From positions 1 through 32,353 of the IMG/VR virus record IMGVR_UViG_3300030109_002192: a stretch of 32,353 bases of DNA; one strand, given 5' to 3'. The DNA comes from a virus. The position numbers and the translations under genes are program-made. Below are positions 23,051-31,312 of this stretch, piece after piece. Positions within the stretch are counted from its first letter, which is position 1. Every line of letters starts with the position of its first letter. The notes under the pieces are model-generated. The model searched no databases. It saw nothing but the letters and a program-made list of their open reading frames with translations, and was not told the DNA's origin.

Positions 23051-25463
23051 GCTACTTACAGGATCGGTACTCGAGGAGCAGATACAACTCGAGGAAGATG
23101 CTATCGCTCGAGGTGTAGCCAGGTACCGCAAGCTGGCACAAGAGGCGATTGACCGAGGCGAGGCTGCTGGCCTCAAGCCTGTCGAACGCATGATGATCCA
23201 CTGGCTTCCAGCTCTCGAGGAGATCATCAACAAAGAGAAGCGAGCGATCAAGCGAGGTGATCCCGGCAAGGGGAGGGCACAGTACGGCCCAGTCATGCTT
23301 GCACTGGACACGCCCAGGCTTGCCGTGATTGCACTGCATCAGATGATCGGCAACTGCATGGCTGACCCGAATGGTCCACTGCTGCCTCGGCTTTCATACG
23401 CTGTCGGCGCTGCGGTGGTTGCCGAGATCCACATGGACATGATGAAGAAGGATGATCGTGCCAGCTTGCGTGACCTTGACCGCAGGTTCAAGCGATTGAA
23501 TCCAAGGCGTGTCAACTGGTGGGCCAAGCGTACCCTTACTGACAGCCTGTGGAACAGGAAGGTGTGCATCCAACTGGGCACACGGTTGGCGTGGTGCGTC
23601 ATTGAGACAGCATCGTGCCGGCCATACACCGAAGACTTCAAGCTGGCGTTCCATCACGAAAAGCAGTGGAGGGATAATCAGAAGAAGGGCGTCATCCGAA
23701 TGGATGATGATGTGTTTGCTGCCATTGAGGAAGGACACTTGTTCCGGCAGTCGCTTCGCCCCCGGTACTTACCCATGCTGGTTGAGCCATACAAGTGGGG
23801 AGAGGTTGACGGCAAGGTAGTCGAAGGCGGCTACGTCAGGATACGCACGCCATTCTTTTCTAAGCCAACGCTAGATCAAGAGAAGGCACTAGCCGAGCAC
23901 AATGTCCAGCCGGCATACGACACGCTCAACGCAGTCAGTAGCCAGGACTGGACAATCAATGACAAAGCCCTCGAGGTTATGTGGTCAATCTGGCACAGCG
24001 GAGGCAACGCTGCCGGCGTTCCGTCTCGAGACAACCTGCCGCTGCCTCCTAAGCCGGACGATATTGAGCGTGATGCCACTGCTCTCAAGGCTTGGAAGTC
24101 AGAAGCACATGAGGTGCATAGCACCAACGCCAAGCTGAAGGCTCATCGGGTGGAGTTCTTGCAGAAGGTGGGGCTGGCTCGGAACCTAGTAGGCAAGAAG
24201 TTCTGGCTGCCCCATCAGTTTGATTACCGCTATCGGGTGTACGGAATCCCACTGTATCTGACGCCTAGTGGTGATGACACTGCTCGAACTCTGCTGCTGT
24301 GTGGTACCAGGACAAAGATCAGCGACGAGGGTAGGGACTGGCTCGAGATACAGGTGGCCAACTGCTTTGGGTTCGACAAGGCATCAATGGCAGAACGACG
24401 GCAGTGGACACATGACCACATGGATTGGATTGAGAGGACTTGGCGTGATCCACTAGGCACTGACTGGTGGCTTCAAGCTGAAGACCCGATGCAGTTCTGG
24501 TCTGCTGCTGCTGCCCTGTTTGATCCAGACCTATCCGACCGAATCATGTGCTCATCGGATGGTTCACAGAATGGACTCCAACACCTCAACGCTGCTGGCC
24601 GATGCGAACAGGGGGGCAAGCAGGTCAACCTGATACCCGGAAGCAGGCCATCTGATCTGTACACGACGGTTGCAAACGTGGTGATCGAGGTAGTGGCAGC
24701 AGATGCGGAGGCCGGCAACCAAGTAGCGCAAATACTGCTGCCTATTCTTACCCTACCCGGCGTGGCTAGAAAGATTCTGAAGAGGCCAGTGATGACGTAC
24801 TGCTACGGTGTCACCATGGTAGGGGCACGCAACCAGATCATCGAGGAACTGAAGAGGCACGGGGTTCCGAAGAAGAAGCTGTATCACGCTGGCAAGTACC
24901 TTGCTAGGCATACCATGGACTCCATTGGAGTGGTGTGCGTCAAGGCTGAGGAGATATTCAGGTGGCTTGAGGACTGTGCCAGGCGGATGTGCAAGCACGC
25001 ACCAACGCAGACCATTCAATGGACCACCCCCTCGGGCCTGCCTGTTGTGCAGCCCTACCGAAACTTTGGCAAGACCGTGATTCAGACCTGCCTTCAACGC
25101 ATCACGGTGGCCTATATGCAGGACGATGTGCCTGTATCAGCACGAAGGCAGATCGCGGGGATGGTGCCCAACTGGGTACACTCGCTTGATTCCTGTCACA
25201 TGGGAAGGACGGCAAAGCGTATGAAAGCAATGGGACTCCCATTCGGATCGGTGCATGATTCATTCTGGACGCACCCAAACCACATGGCTACCTTGAACAA
25301 AGTGATTCGAGAAGAGTTCGTCGGAATGCACGACCAGCCCCTACTCGATAACCTCCGAGACGAATGGCTCGACATCCACCCAGGACTTGAGCTTCTACCA
25401 CGCCCCAGTTATGGAGACTTAGATGTCACTCAAGTGCTCACCTCTACCTACTTCTTCCATTGA
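23037..25463 (+). CDS. Single-subunit phage DNA-directed RNA polymerase (T7-like)
   Basis: 808 residues. Catalytic motifs correspond to T7 RNA polymerase: SDGSQNGLQHL (D508, equals T7 D537), LKRPVMTYCYGVTMVG (K582 and Y590, equal T7 K631 and Y639) and VHDSFWTHP (H740-D741, equal T7 H811-D812). T7 RNAP has 883 residues; the shorter N-terminal part agrees with enzymes of marine podoviruses. ATG 23037 has GAGG 6 bases upstream. It would transcribe the late genes from phage-specific promoters; I could not identify those promoters by eye. In contrast to T7, the gene lies at the end of the replication block, directly before the structural genes. Confidence 0.97.
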   Translation: MVGNELLTGSVLEEQIQLEEDAIARGVARYRKLAQEAIDRGEAAGLKPVERMMIHWLPALEEIINKEKRAIKRGDPGKGRAQYGPVMLALDTPRLAVIALHQMIGNCMADPNGPLLPRLSYAVGAAVVAEIHMDMMKKDDRASLRDLDRRFKRLNPRRVNWWAKRTLTDSLWNRKVCIQLGTRLAWCVIETASCRPYTEDFKLAFHHEKQWRDNQKKGVIRMDDDVFAAIEEGHLFRQSLRPRYLPMLVEPYKWGEVDGKVVEGGYVRIRTPFFSKPTLDQEKALAEHNVQPAYDTLNAVSSQDWTINDKALEVMWSIWHSGGNAAGVPSRDNLPLPPKPDDIERDATALKAWKSEAHEVHSTNAKLKAHRVEFLQKVGLARNLVGKKFWLPHQFDYRYRVYGIPLYLTPSGDDTARTLLLCGTRTKISDEGRDWLEIQVANCFGFDKASMAERRQWTHDHMDWIERTWRDPLGTDWWLQAEDPMQFWSAAAALFDPDLSDRIMCSSDGSQNGLQHLNAAGRCEQGGKQVNLIPGSRPSDLYTTVANVVIEVVAADAEAGNQVAQILLPILTLPGVARKILKRPVMTYCYGVTMVGARNQIIEELKRHGVPKKKLYHAGKYLARHTMDSIGVVCVKAEEIFRWLEDCARRMCKHAPTQTIQWTTPSGLPVVQPYRNFGKTVIQTCLQRITVAYMQDDVPVSARRQIAGMVPNWVHSLDSCHMGRTAKRMKAMGLPFGSVHDSFWTHPNHMATLNKVIREEFVGMHDQPLLDNLRDEWLDIHPGLELLPRPSYGDLDVTQVLTSTYFFH

Positions 25464-25968
25464 CACTACCAAGATAATGACGACGAACCAACGGCATCGA
25501 ACCGTGTTCTACTTCCGAAAGGGGCGAGGCTTTAGGCCGTGGCTCATTCGTTTGCTTACTCGGTCAAAGGTGTCGCACGTTGCTGTCGGCTATGGCGACG
25601 CTGTTTACGAGGTAAACTACCGCCTTGGCGGCATTTACTGGACACGCCAAGAGTACCTCAGCCTTCCAGATCCGTGCATCGGCATCGGCGTCGAGTCAGA
25701 AATGGAGCCATGCCTGGACGGATTCATTGGAAGCCCGAGGCCAAGCTTGCTCAAAGTGGCATTGAAGGTGGCCACTCGAGGCAGGTCTGTATACGGGCAT
25801 GACTGCGTTGACATCGCCAAGTGCATCCTGATTACACTGGGAGCACAGCCGCCCAGGTCAATCACCACTCCCGGTGCCCTGATGGATTGGCTGATGGAGA
25901 TTATGATAGATGGATGGATCGAAGCAGGACAAGCAGATGCCGCACCACTTGCCGACGCACAGCGTTGA
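25423..25968 (+). CDS. Permuted papain-like (NlpC/P60, YiiX-type) protein
   Basis: 181 residues. Near residue 50 stands KVSHVAVGYGD (His of a catalytic pair), and near residue 126 RSVYGHDCVDIAKCIL (Cys); His before Cys is the order of circularly permuted NlpC/P60 folds. The segment VYEVNYRLGGIYWT lies between. If active it would cut peptide or amide bonds, for example in peptidoglycan, so it could be the endolysin, but amidase, acyltransferase or protease roles are also possible. ATG 25423 is chosen because GGAG lies 6 bases upstream, giving a 41-base overlap with the polymerase gene; ATG 25477 in the same frame has no such site. No signal peptide. Confidence 0.6.
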   Translation: MSLKCSPLPTSSIDTTKIMTTNQRHRTVFYFRKGRGFRPWLIRLLTRSKVSHVAVGYGDAVYEVNYRLGGIYWTRQEYLSLPDPCIGIGVESEMEPCLDGFIGSPRPSLLKVALKVATRGRSVYGHDCVDIAKCILITLGAQPPRSITTPGALMDWLMEIMIDGWIEAGQADAAPLADAQR

Positions 25969-26119
25969 TTTGGTGGACGAGCTTGACGAACTCAACCCCC
26001 CTGTGGTTCTGTCTGGGCCTATTCAGGAGGGGGACATCCAACAACTGGTCTACCTTGCTGGCCGGCGGAGCCTGGTCGATGAGCTGATCCGAGCCAAGAA
26101 TGCCCCTAGAGCTACATAA
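25937..26119 (+). CDS. Small conserved phage protein
   Basis: 60 residues from ATG 25937 (AGGA 7 bases upstream); an in-frame ATG at 25910 is the alternative (69 residues). Sequence: SVDLVDELDEL near the start and QLVYLAGRRSLVDELIRAKN at the end, with an IQEGD segment in between. Proteins of this type (a VxELD ... xAGxRSVVxxL pattern) stand between the non-structural and head genes in aquatic podoviruses, as I recall; the role is unknown. Overlaps the GNAT gene by 20 bases. Confidence 0.65.
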   Translation: MPHHLPTHSVDLVDELDELNPPVVLSGPIQEGDIQQLVYLAGRRSLVDELIRAKNAPRAT

Positions 26120-26543
26120 ACCAGAGGAAGTGGGAGCGTGGGTGGCCAACCGAATCTACGGGAAGGACGGATTCGGAGAGGCCAACGTGGATTACCAAGC
26201 CTTCGGCGTTGTCGATGACGAGGGAAGCATCGTCGCCGGGCTGGTGTCCACTGAATACTCTGGCCACAACGTCAACATCCACCTCGCTATTGAGAAGCCA
26301 AGGTGGGTTACTCGAGGATTCTACGAGTACCTGTTGCACTACGCCTTCTGCACCCTGAAGGTGGAACGAATCACCGCCATGGTTATCGAGGGCGACCGAA
26401 GAGTTGAACGATTATTGAAAGCCTTTTACTTCAAGAAGGAAGGCGTGTGCCGCAAGGCATACGTCAAGCCAGGTGGCGAGGCGGTTGACGCTGCCATCTA
26501 CGGATGCTTGAAGGAATACTGTCCATTGAACCCCCCATTCTGA
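26100..26543 (+). CDS. GNAT-family acetyltransferase-like protein
   Basis: 147 residues. The order fits a GNAT fold: DYQAFGVVDDEGSIVAGLVSTEY (beta 2-3), NVNIHLAIEKPRWVTRGFYEYLLHYAF (beta 4, cofactor turn RWVTRG in place of the usual Q/RxxGxG, alpha 3), VERITAMVIEGDRRVERLLKAFYFKKEGVCR (beta 5, alpha 4, beta 6). Phage GNATs in this position occur in T7-like marine phages. Donor and substrate are unknown; protein, peptide or tRNA could be targets. No clear ribosome binding site before ATG 26100, translation probably coupled to the overlapping upstream gene. Confidence 0.75.
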   Translation: MPLELHKPEEVGAWVANRIYGKDGFGEANVDYQAFGVVDDEGSIVAGLVSTEYSGHNVNIHLAIEKPRWVTRGFYEYLLHYAFCTLKVERITAMVIEGDRRVERLLKAFYFKKEGVCRKAYVKPGGEAVDAAIYGCLKEYCPLNPPF

Positions 26544-26554
26544 AGGAACACATC

Positions 26555-26848
26555 ATGCTTGATCGCATATTCCCCCGGCTTAGGCCGCCGATGCCGATGC
26601 CGGCAGGAGCGCCAATGCCCAAGCGTAAGCCCAAGGAAGGCTTTAGCCCAGTTCTTGCTGTGTTCAAAGGCGACGCGCCCAAAGTTCCACCACCCCCTCC
26701 GAAGAGGCCAGACACTTCTGAGTTCGATGTGAAGAACCGACCCCTTGATGAAGAGCAGGCACGCAGGCGTGGTCGAGCTTCGACTATGCAGATTCGACTG
26801 GGGTCGGGAGCGGGCGTTAGTGGCGGCGGTGGCTCTGGGTCTGCATAA
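26555..26848 (+). CDS. Proline/glycine-rich protein, T7 gp7.3-like by position
   Basis: 97 residues from ATG 26555 (AAGGAA 7 bases upstream). Proline-rich N-terminus (PPMPMPAGAPMPKRKP), a PPPPPKRP stretch in the middle, then ARRRGRAS and a Gly/Ser tail (GSGAGVSGGGG). T7 gp7.3 has the same size, stands directly before the portal gene and likewise ends in a basic RKRARAG-type segment with a Gly-rich tail, so a tail-assembly or host-range role is plausible. Probably disordered. Its stop TAA is directly followed by the portal ATG. Confidence 0.6.
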   Translation: MLDRIFPRLRPPMPMPAGAPMPKRKPKEGFSPVLAVFKGDAPKVPPPPPKRPDTSEFDVKNRPLDEEQARRRGRASTMQIRLGSGAGVSGGGGSGSA

Positions 26849-28435
26849 ATGAACCAACACAACATCCGGGACCAGTGGCGCAAAGATGATTCCAAGCGGC
26901 AAGAAAGCCTTGACATTGCTCGACGGTGTGCGTCTCTAACTAAGCCGTGGGTCATGCCCCCAAGCGGACATCCACAGGACTCTAAACTTCCCGAACCATT
27001 CTCAAGCCTTGCAGCCCGAGGGGTCACGAACCTCGAGGGCAGATTGTTGCTCGCACTCTACCCACCAGGCATGCCCTTCTTCCGGCTCCGGCCAGCCTCA
27101 GTGTTCCGGCACGACCAGAGCATCCCGGTTGAAGAGTTGCAGGTACTTCAAGATGCGTTGTACCTGCAAGAACTTACCATCATGGGGATTCTGGATTCCG
27201 CCAACACCACCGGCAATAGCCGGCACGCTGGATTCAGGACGAGAAAGCGGGCGGCATTGTCGCAGCTGCTAATCACCGGCGACGTACTCGAGCGATTGAC
27301 GGACGACTATTCAATGGTCGTGTACCGACGCGATCAGTACGTTACCAAGCGTGACTCGGCCGGCAATGTCTTGTACCACATTGTCAAGGAAGAGATTGAT
27401 CCGTTGTCGCTGAAGCCTAAGCTACTGGCGGCGTGTGGGTTTGACACTCAATCACTGCGGCAAATGAATGCAAGTGATCGGCTCAAAGACATTTACACAA
27501 TGGTTGAATGGCAGCCGGAGGCCAAGACATGGCTTATCCGGCAAGAGTGCAACGGCAACGTAATCGTGGAATCAGAAGAGCCGGTTACGCCGTTCTTCGC
27601 CACACCATTTGAACTTGCCCCGCAAGAATCTTACGGACGCGGGATCATCGAGACTAACCTGGGCGACTGCTCGAGCATGAACGAGCTGACAATGAGCCTA
27701 CTAGACTTTGCTGCTATTGCATCCAAGATGCTGTTCTGCATTGACCACAACAGTCAGGTCCGAGCCGAAGATTTGGCAAAGGAATCAGGCTCAGTCATCA
27801 ACGCACGGGTGCAGTCTGGCCAAGTCACTGACGTTGGAATGCTCCGAGCAGACAAGATGCAGGACTTCCAAGTAGTAGCCGGAACCCGAGATTCAATCCG
27901 ACGAGACTTGGCTACTGTCATGCTCATGGAAGGGGAGACTACCCCTCGAGGAGAGCGGGTCACTGCATACCAGGTATCGCGTGTGGCTTCCGAACTACAA
28001 GGAGCGCTCGGTGGATTGTACGGCGGCATCAGCGACAGCCAGCAGATTCCATTGATTGAGCGACTGATGTACCAAGCTAAACGAGACAAGATTCTCCCGA
28101 ACCTGCCTCGAGACGGCATTGAAATCGAGACGCTGACTGGTATCTCCGCTTTGTCTAAGGAAGATGACAAGGGTAGACTGATGCAGTTGCTTCAGACCGT
28201 GGCCCAACTTGGACCGGAGGCCATGAGCAAGATGAACATGAACGTGCTTATTGATCTGATGATGCGGCAGTCTGGCATTTACGAGCCGGGCCTGGTCAAA
28301 TCGGATGAGCAGATTGCGGCTGAGGCTCAGGCAATGCAGGAGCAACAGATGCAGCAGATGGCACAACAACAAATGGTCCAGTCCGCCGGCAAGGTAGCCG
28401 AGCAGGTTGGCCCTGACATGATTATGCAGGAGTAA
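26849..28435 (+). CDS. Portal protein (head-tail connector, T7 gp8-like)
   Basis: 528 residues. T7-like portal signatures: an N-terminal helical region with RQESLDIARRCASLTKPWVMP, GRLLLALYPPGMPFFRLRP near residue 65, LSQLLITGDVLERL, EWQPEAKTWLIRQECNG and a long helical region followed by a Gln/Met-rich tail (MQEQQMQQMAQQQM). Length agrees with T7 gp8 (536). Twelve copies would form the ring through which DNA is packaged and ejected. Start ATG 26849 directly follows the previous stop; there is no strong ribosome binding site, so coupling is likely. Followed by the scaffold gene after 2 bases. Confidence 0.93.
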   Translation: MNQHNIRDQWRKDDSKRQESLDIARRCASLTKPWVMPPSGHPQDSKLPEPFSSLAARGVTNLEGRLLLALYPPGMPFFRLRPASVFRHDQSIPVEELQVLQDALYLQELTIMGILDSANTTGNSRHAGFRTRKRAALSQLLITGDVLERLTDDYSMVVYRRDQYVTKRDSAGNVLYHIVKEEIDPLSLKPKLLAACGFDTQSLRQMNASDRLKDIYTMVEWQPEAKTWLIRQECNGNVIVESEEPVTPFFATPFELAPQESYGRGIIETNLGDCSSMNELTMSLLDFAAIASKMLFCIDHNSQVRAEDLAKESGSVINARVQSGQVTDVGMLRADKMQDFQVVAGTRDSIRRDLATVMLMEGETTPRGERVTAYQVSRVASELQGALGGLYGGISDSQQIPLIERLMYQAKRDKILPNLPRDGIEIETLTGISALSKEDDKGRLMQLLQTVAQLGPEAMSKMNMNVLIDLMMRQSGIYEPGLVKSDEQIAAEAQAMQEQQMQQMAQQQMVQSAGKVAEQVGPDMIMQE

Positions 28436-28437
28436 AC

Positions 28438-29334
28438 ATGGATAACGTACCTTCAATCCCGTCCGGCGACTCGCCGGCACCGGCTCCAGAAGCCCAAGCC
28501 CCTGAGCAATCGCTGCCGACAGAGGTTGTAGAGGTCGGCGACGGCACCTACGAGGCAATGATTCCAAGCAAGGAAGAAGTTGTCGCCCAGCAAGAGCAGG
28601 CCAAGGAAGAACACCGCCTTGCCGGCAAGTACGATTCGGTCGATGCTTTAGAGAAAGCCTACCTCGAGCTTCAATCTAAAATGGGCGACCGGCCTCAAGA
28701 AAACACAGCCGCACCTACGCCTGAAAATCAGCCGGAGGAAGACCGTGGCTTCTCCGTAGAGCGTGGCATTGAAGAGATTGTCAAGGCCACTGGCCTCCGA
28801 GACGAGGACATTATCACGCAGTGGCAGCAGAATAAACAGCTGTTGCCCGAGCAATACGAAGCGTTCAAGCAGCAGGGGTATGGCAAAGAAGTAGTCGACA
28901 CCTTTATTGCTGGACAAGAAGCTCAGGCTGCCGGAAGGCAAACTGCCCAGGACAACATGAAATCCGACGCCGCGAACCTGTGTGGCGGAGAGGCAAAGTA
29001 CGACATGCTTATGGCTTGGGCTGAGACTGCATACGACGAGGGGCAGAAGCAACTCATCAACGAACGGCTTGCAGATCCCCGGCAGTACCAGGGGGCCATC
29101 AAGGAAATGCTGTTTGACTGGGATTCCAAGGTGGGCGCTGACCGCTCTGCTTCATTGGCTCAGCCCGGATCTGCTCCGGCTCCAGATGCTGCCGGCTTTA
29201 CTTCAACCCATGAAGTATTGCAGGCAATGGCAGAACTAAAGGCCAAGGGATACGCCGATGAAGTCCTTGCCGCCAAAATCTCGAACACACCTGACCACTT
29301 GATCCAAGGAATAGACTCATGGCATACCACCTAA
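28438..29334 (+). CDS. Capsid assembly scaffolding protein (T7 gp9-like)
   Basis: 298 residues; AGGAG 6 bases before ATG 28438. Very acidic and helical with Pro/Ala/Glu-rich N-terminus, a KYDSVDALEKAYLELQSKMGD segment (about 62-82) that is typical for scaffolds of T7-like marine phages, and a terminal helix with repeated AxxKAKGYADE. It would direct assembly of the prohead and then leave it. Position between portal and capsid gene supports this. Overlaps the next gene by 16 bases. Confidence 0.88.
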   Translation: MDNVPSIPSGDSPAPAPEAQAPEQSLPTEVVEVGDGTYEAMIPSKEEVVAQQEQAKEEHRLAGKYDSVDALEKAYLELQSKMGDRPQENTAAPTPENQPEEDRGFSVERGIEEIVKATGLRDEDIITQWQQNKQLLPEQYEAFKQQGYGKEVVDTFIAGQEAQAAGRQTAQDNMKSDAANLCGGEAKYDMLMAWAETAYDEGQKQLINERLADPRQYQGAIKEMLFDWDSKVGADRSASLAQPGSAPAPDAAGFTSTHEVLQAMAELKAKGYADEVLAAKISNTPDHLIQGIDSWHTT

Positions 29335-29717
29335 ACCAAGAAGACGCCAAAGCACTTGAAGCAGTTGGCTCATCGTGCGGCTGGTCATACGAGCAAGGCG
29401 TTGTCTCCTGCACGCTTTTCAATAAGGCTACCGGTCGGCCATGGATTATGGTCAATGGAAGCGACGAAAAAGACGCCTTGGATAATGCACTTCGAGAAGC
29501 AGGGTCAACGACCAAGCCTGGATCAAAGGCAGATGACCTCGCCGCAATCAAATCTCAATCCGCTGAAATCGACAATCTCAAAGAACAGATTGAAACGATG
29601 AAGTCGGATACCAACAAGAAGCGGAAGTCGGCCGGGAAAAAAGCCCGCGCTGAAGCATCTTCTTCTAAGCCCGTCCGGTTCATGTCGGACTCGACGGGAA
29701 CCTCAGAGGCAGAGTGA
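29319..29717 (+). CDS. Unknown protein between scaffold and capsid genes
   Basis: 132 residues from ATG 29319 (AAGGAA 9 bases upstream), starting within the end of the scaffold gene. N-terminal 55 residues form a compact domain (MAYHLNQEDAKALEAVGSSCGWSYE, with two Cys); from about 65 a coiled-coil stretch (AAIKSQSAEIDNLKEQIETMKSD) leads into a Lys/Ser-rich tail (KKRKSAGKKARAEASSSKP). The order suggests a minor head protein or assembly factor, but no family is recognised. Confidence 0.65.
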   Translation: MAYHLNQEDAKALEAVGSSCGWSYEQGVVSCTLFNKATGRPWIMVNGSDEKDALDNALREAGSTTKPGSKADDLAAIKSQSAEIDNLKEQIETMKSDTNKKRKSAGKKARAEASSSKPVRFMSDSTGTSEAE

Positions 29718-29767
29718 GCCTAGATGACGCTGGATACCGGGTAACCGCCCAGCAGTTTGATAGACAC

Positions 29768-29811
29768 CTCCGTTGCCAACGTGTCAACTACTAAACCCAA
29801 ATCCAACGGAG
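29768..29811 (+). promoter_or_regulatory. Hairpin that hides the ribosome binding site of the capsid gene
   Basis: CTCCGTTG (29768-29775) and CAACGGAG (29804-29811) are exact inverted repeats around a 28-base loop. The second arm contains GGAG (29808-29811), the ribosome binding site of the major capsid gene (ATG 29819). Inside the first arm CGTTG-C-CAACG (29771-29781) offers a competing palindrome. Translation control or an RNA-processing site is possible. Confidence 0.45.
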
Positions 29812-29818
29812 ATGAGCG

Positions 29819-31006
29819 ATGACTGCTACATCACCTTCACGGATTCTTGCAGATCAGAATACAGGTGGCGCTAATAAGAGCCGCGACCTTGCTCTGAAGT
29901 TGTTTGCAGGAACCGTCTACGAGGCATTCACTAACAAGACTGCCTTCTTCGACAATACGGGCAACATCCTTGCCCAGAAAACTATTACTGGCGGACATGA
30001 ATACCAGTGGCCCATCATGGGTGACGACTCTGGTATCGCCCCAACCTGGCACAACCCTGGCGCTCTCATGGTTGACGGTGCCATCAAGATGATGGAAGGC
30101 GTTGTCCGTGTTGACGACATCCTTGTATCGCACATTGATGTTCCGTTCGCGGACCTAGACTTGGCTCAGTACTCTGTTCTTGGCCCATTTGCGACCAAGC
30201 TCGGAAGAACCCTTGCGATCGAGATGGATAAAAAGATCGCCATCATGGGCGTCAAGGCTGCTCGAACGGCTGCTGTCTCTGGTATTCATGCCGGCGGCAA
30301 GGTTGTTCAGCGTGACGACGGTGTTACGGGCACCAGTGAAACTCCCTCAAGCATCACTGCTGCTTACCCCAACTCATCCGTGGGTTCGGGTCGGTTCCGT
30401 GATGACGTTGCAGAGCTGGCACAGAAGTTCGACGAGGACAACGTGCCGGAAGACGGTCGCTACCTCTTCGTGTCGCCGTACATTCGTACAATCATGCGTC
30501 ACGAAGGTGCAACCTGGGCATTTGGTGCGGGCACACTGACTCCGAATAACACCATCTACAGCAATGCTGGAAACATCTACTCCAAGGAGATGACCAGCCA
30601 GCCGTGGGATGTCAACACTCGAGTCTTTGGAATGCTGGAAGGCTTCAACTTGGTTCTCACGAACCACCTGCCGACTGCTGACACCAGCTACTCGGCTGGA
30701 GACAGCGGAAGCCTTGCCATCACCAAGTACAACATCAAGGCTGACGGCCTAGATGATGACAATGATGGCGACGGTGAAGGCGGCTACAGCGCTGCTGAGG
30801 CTAAGGCTAACGCCAAGCCTGCTGCACTCGCCATGTGTGCTGCTTCCGAGGGTGCGGCTTCTGTTGGTCTGGTTCAGGCCGGCGGCATCCGTACTCACAT
30901 GGAGTCAGATGAGAGACGCAATACCCAGTTCTTGAAAGCTCAGATGCACATGGGTGCAGATGTTCTTTGCCCCTGGACTGCTGGTTACATCGGAATCTAC
31001 ACCTGA
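29819..31006 (+). CDS. Major capsid protein (T7 gp10-like, HK97 fold)
   Basis: 395 residues. N-terminal pattern ADQNTGGANKSRDLALKLFAGTVYEAFTNKT, ITGGHEYQWPIMGDDSG and VRVDDILVSHIDVPFADLDLAQYSVLG corresponds to the start of T7 gp10A (LALFLKVFGGEVLTAF, SGKSAQFPVLG, DVLIYDIEDAMNHYDVRS). It then has a DEDNVPEDGRYLFVSPYIRTIM segment, usual in HK97-fold capsids of this group. An Asp/Gly-rich insert (LDDDNDGDGEGG, about residues 310-322) may be a surface loop or metal site. GGAG 7 bases before the ATG is the ribosome binding site, contained in a hairpin. No slippery site for a 10B-like frameshift was seen. Confidence 0.93.
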   Translation: MTATSPSRILADQNTGGANKSRDLALKLFAGTVYEAFTNKTAFFDNTGNILAQKTITGGHEYQWPIMGDDSGIAPTWHNPGALMVDGAIKMMEGVVRVDDILVSHIDVPFADLDLAQYSVLGPFATKLGRTLAIEMDKKIAIMGVKAARTAAVSGIHAGGKVVQRDDGVTGTSETPSSITAAYPNSSVGSGRFRDDVAELAQKFDEDNVPEDGRYLFVSPYIRTIMRHEGATWAFGAGTLTPNNTIYSNAGNIYSKEMTSQPWDVNTRVFGMLEGFNLVLTNHLPTADTSYSAGDSGSLAITKYNIKADGLDDDNDGDGEGGYSAAEAKANAKPAALAMCAASEGAASVGLVQAGGIRTHMESDERRNTQFLKAQMHMGADVLCPWTAGYIGIYT

Positions 31007-31008
31007 TT

Positions 31009-31075
31009 CCAACCACTACTCCTGTGGTGGGTGGGGGTATCGCCAACCGGCGTGCTCCCGCCCTCCCATGGGAGG
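31009..31075 (+). other. Three successive hairpins behind the capsid gene
   Basis: Stem 1: CCAACCAC (31009-31016) with GTGGTGGG (31024-31031), 7 of 8 pairs, 7-base loop. Stem 2: CGCC/GGCG with AACC loop (31041-31052). Stem 3: perfect palindrome CCTCCCATGGGAGG (31062-31075), ending just before the ribosome binding site of the next gene. T7 has its main late terminator at the corresponding place, but no U-run follows here. A partial terminator or mRNA stabiliser is likely; not proven. Confidence 0.45.
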
Positions 31076-31087
31076 CTGGAGATAGCA

Positions 31088-31312
31088 ATGACACGTTCAA
31101 CTGGGGACACAGTGCGTCTCTCAAATCGTGATTGGGTCGGAATAGTTGCCATTGCAATCACGTTGCTCGGCACTACCCTTACGTCGTATATGCGGCACGA
31201 CCGCATTCTTACTGAAATCGTTGTCCGACAGGAGTACCTCTCGGCACAACAAGAGGCTCTTGTTCAAGACCTCGAACGCTTAGAGACTAGACTCAACGAG
31301 GACAAACAATGA
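31088..31312 (+). CDS. Small single-span membrane protein (holin-like candidate)
   Basis: 74 residues from ATG 31088, GGAG 6 bases upstream; ATG 31031 in the same frame has no ribosome binding site and would read through the hairpins. A polar N-terminus (1-15) precedes one transmembrane segment WVGIVAIAITLLGTTLTSYM (about 16-35); then follows a charged coiled-coil part (EYLSAQQEALVQDLERLETRLNED). This layout occurs in some phage holins and also in small virion or Rz-like proteins. It overlaps the next gene by ATGA. Without an adjoining endolysin the lysis role is only a guess. Confidence 0.65.
   Translation: MTRSTGDTVRLSNRDWVGIVAIAITLLGTTLTSYMRHDRILTEIVVRQEYLSAQQEALVQDLERLETRLNEDKQ

Noticed and set aside
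29718-31087. T7-like phage RNA polymerase promoters before and after the capsid gene
   Set aside because: No shared 20-base motif could be recognised between the intergenic regions by eye; a motif search over all gaps would be needed.
31007-31087. Frameshift-made longer capsid protein (as T7 gp10B)
   Set aside because: No slippery heptamer near the capsid stop and the sequence behind it is hairpin-rich and not protein-like.
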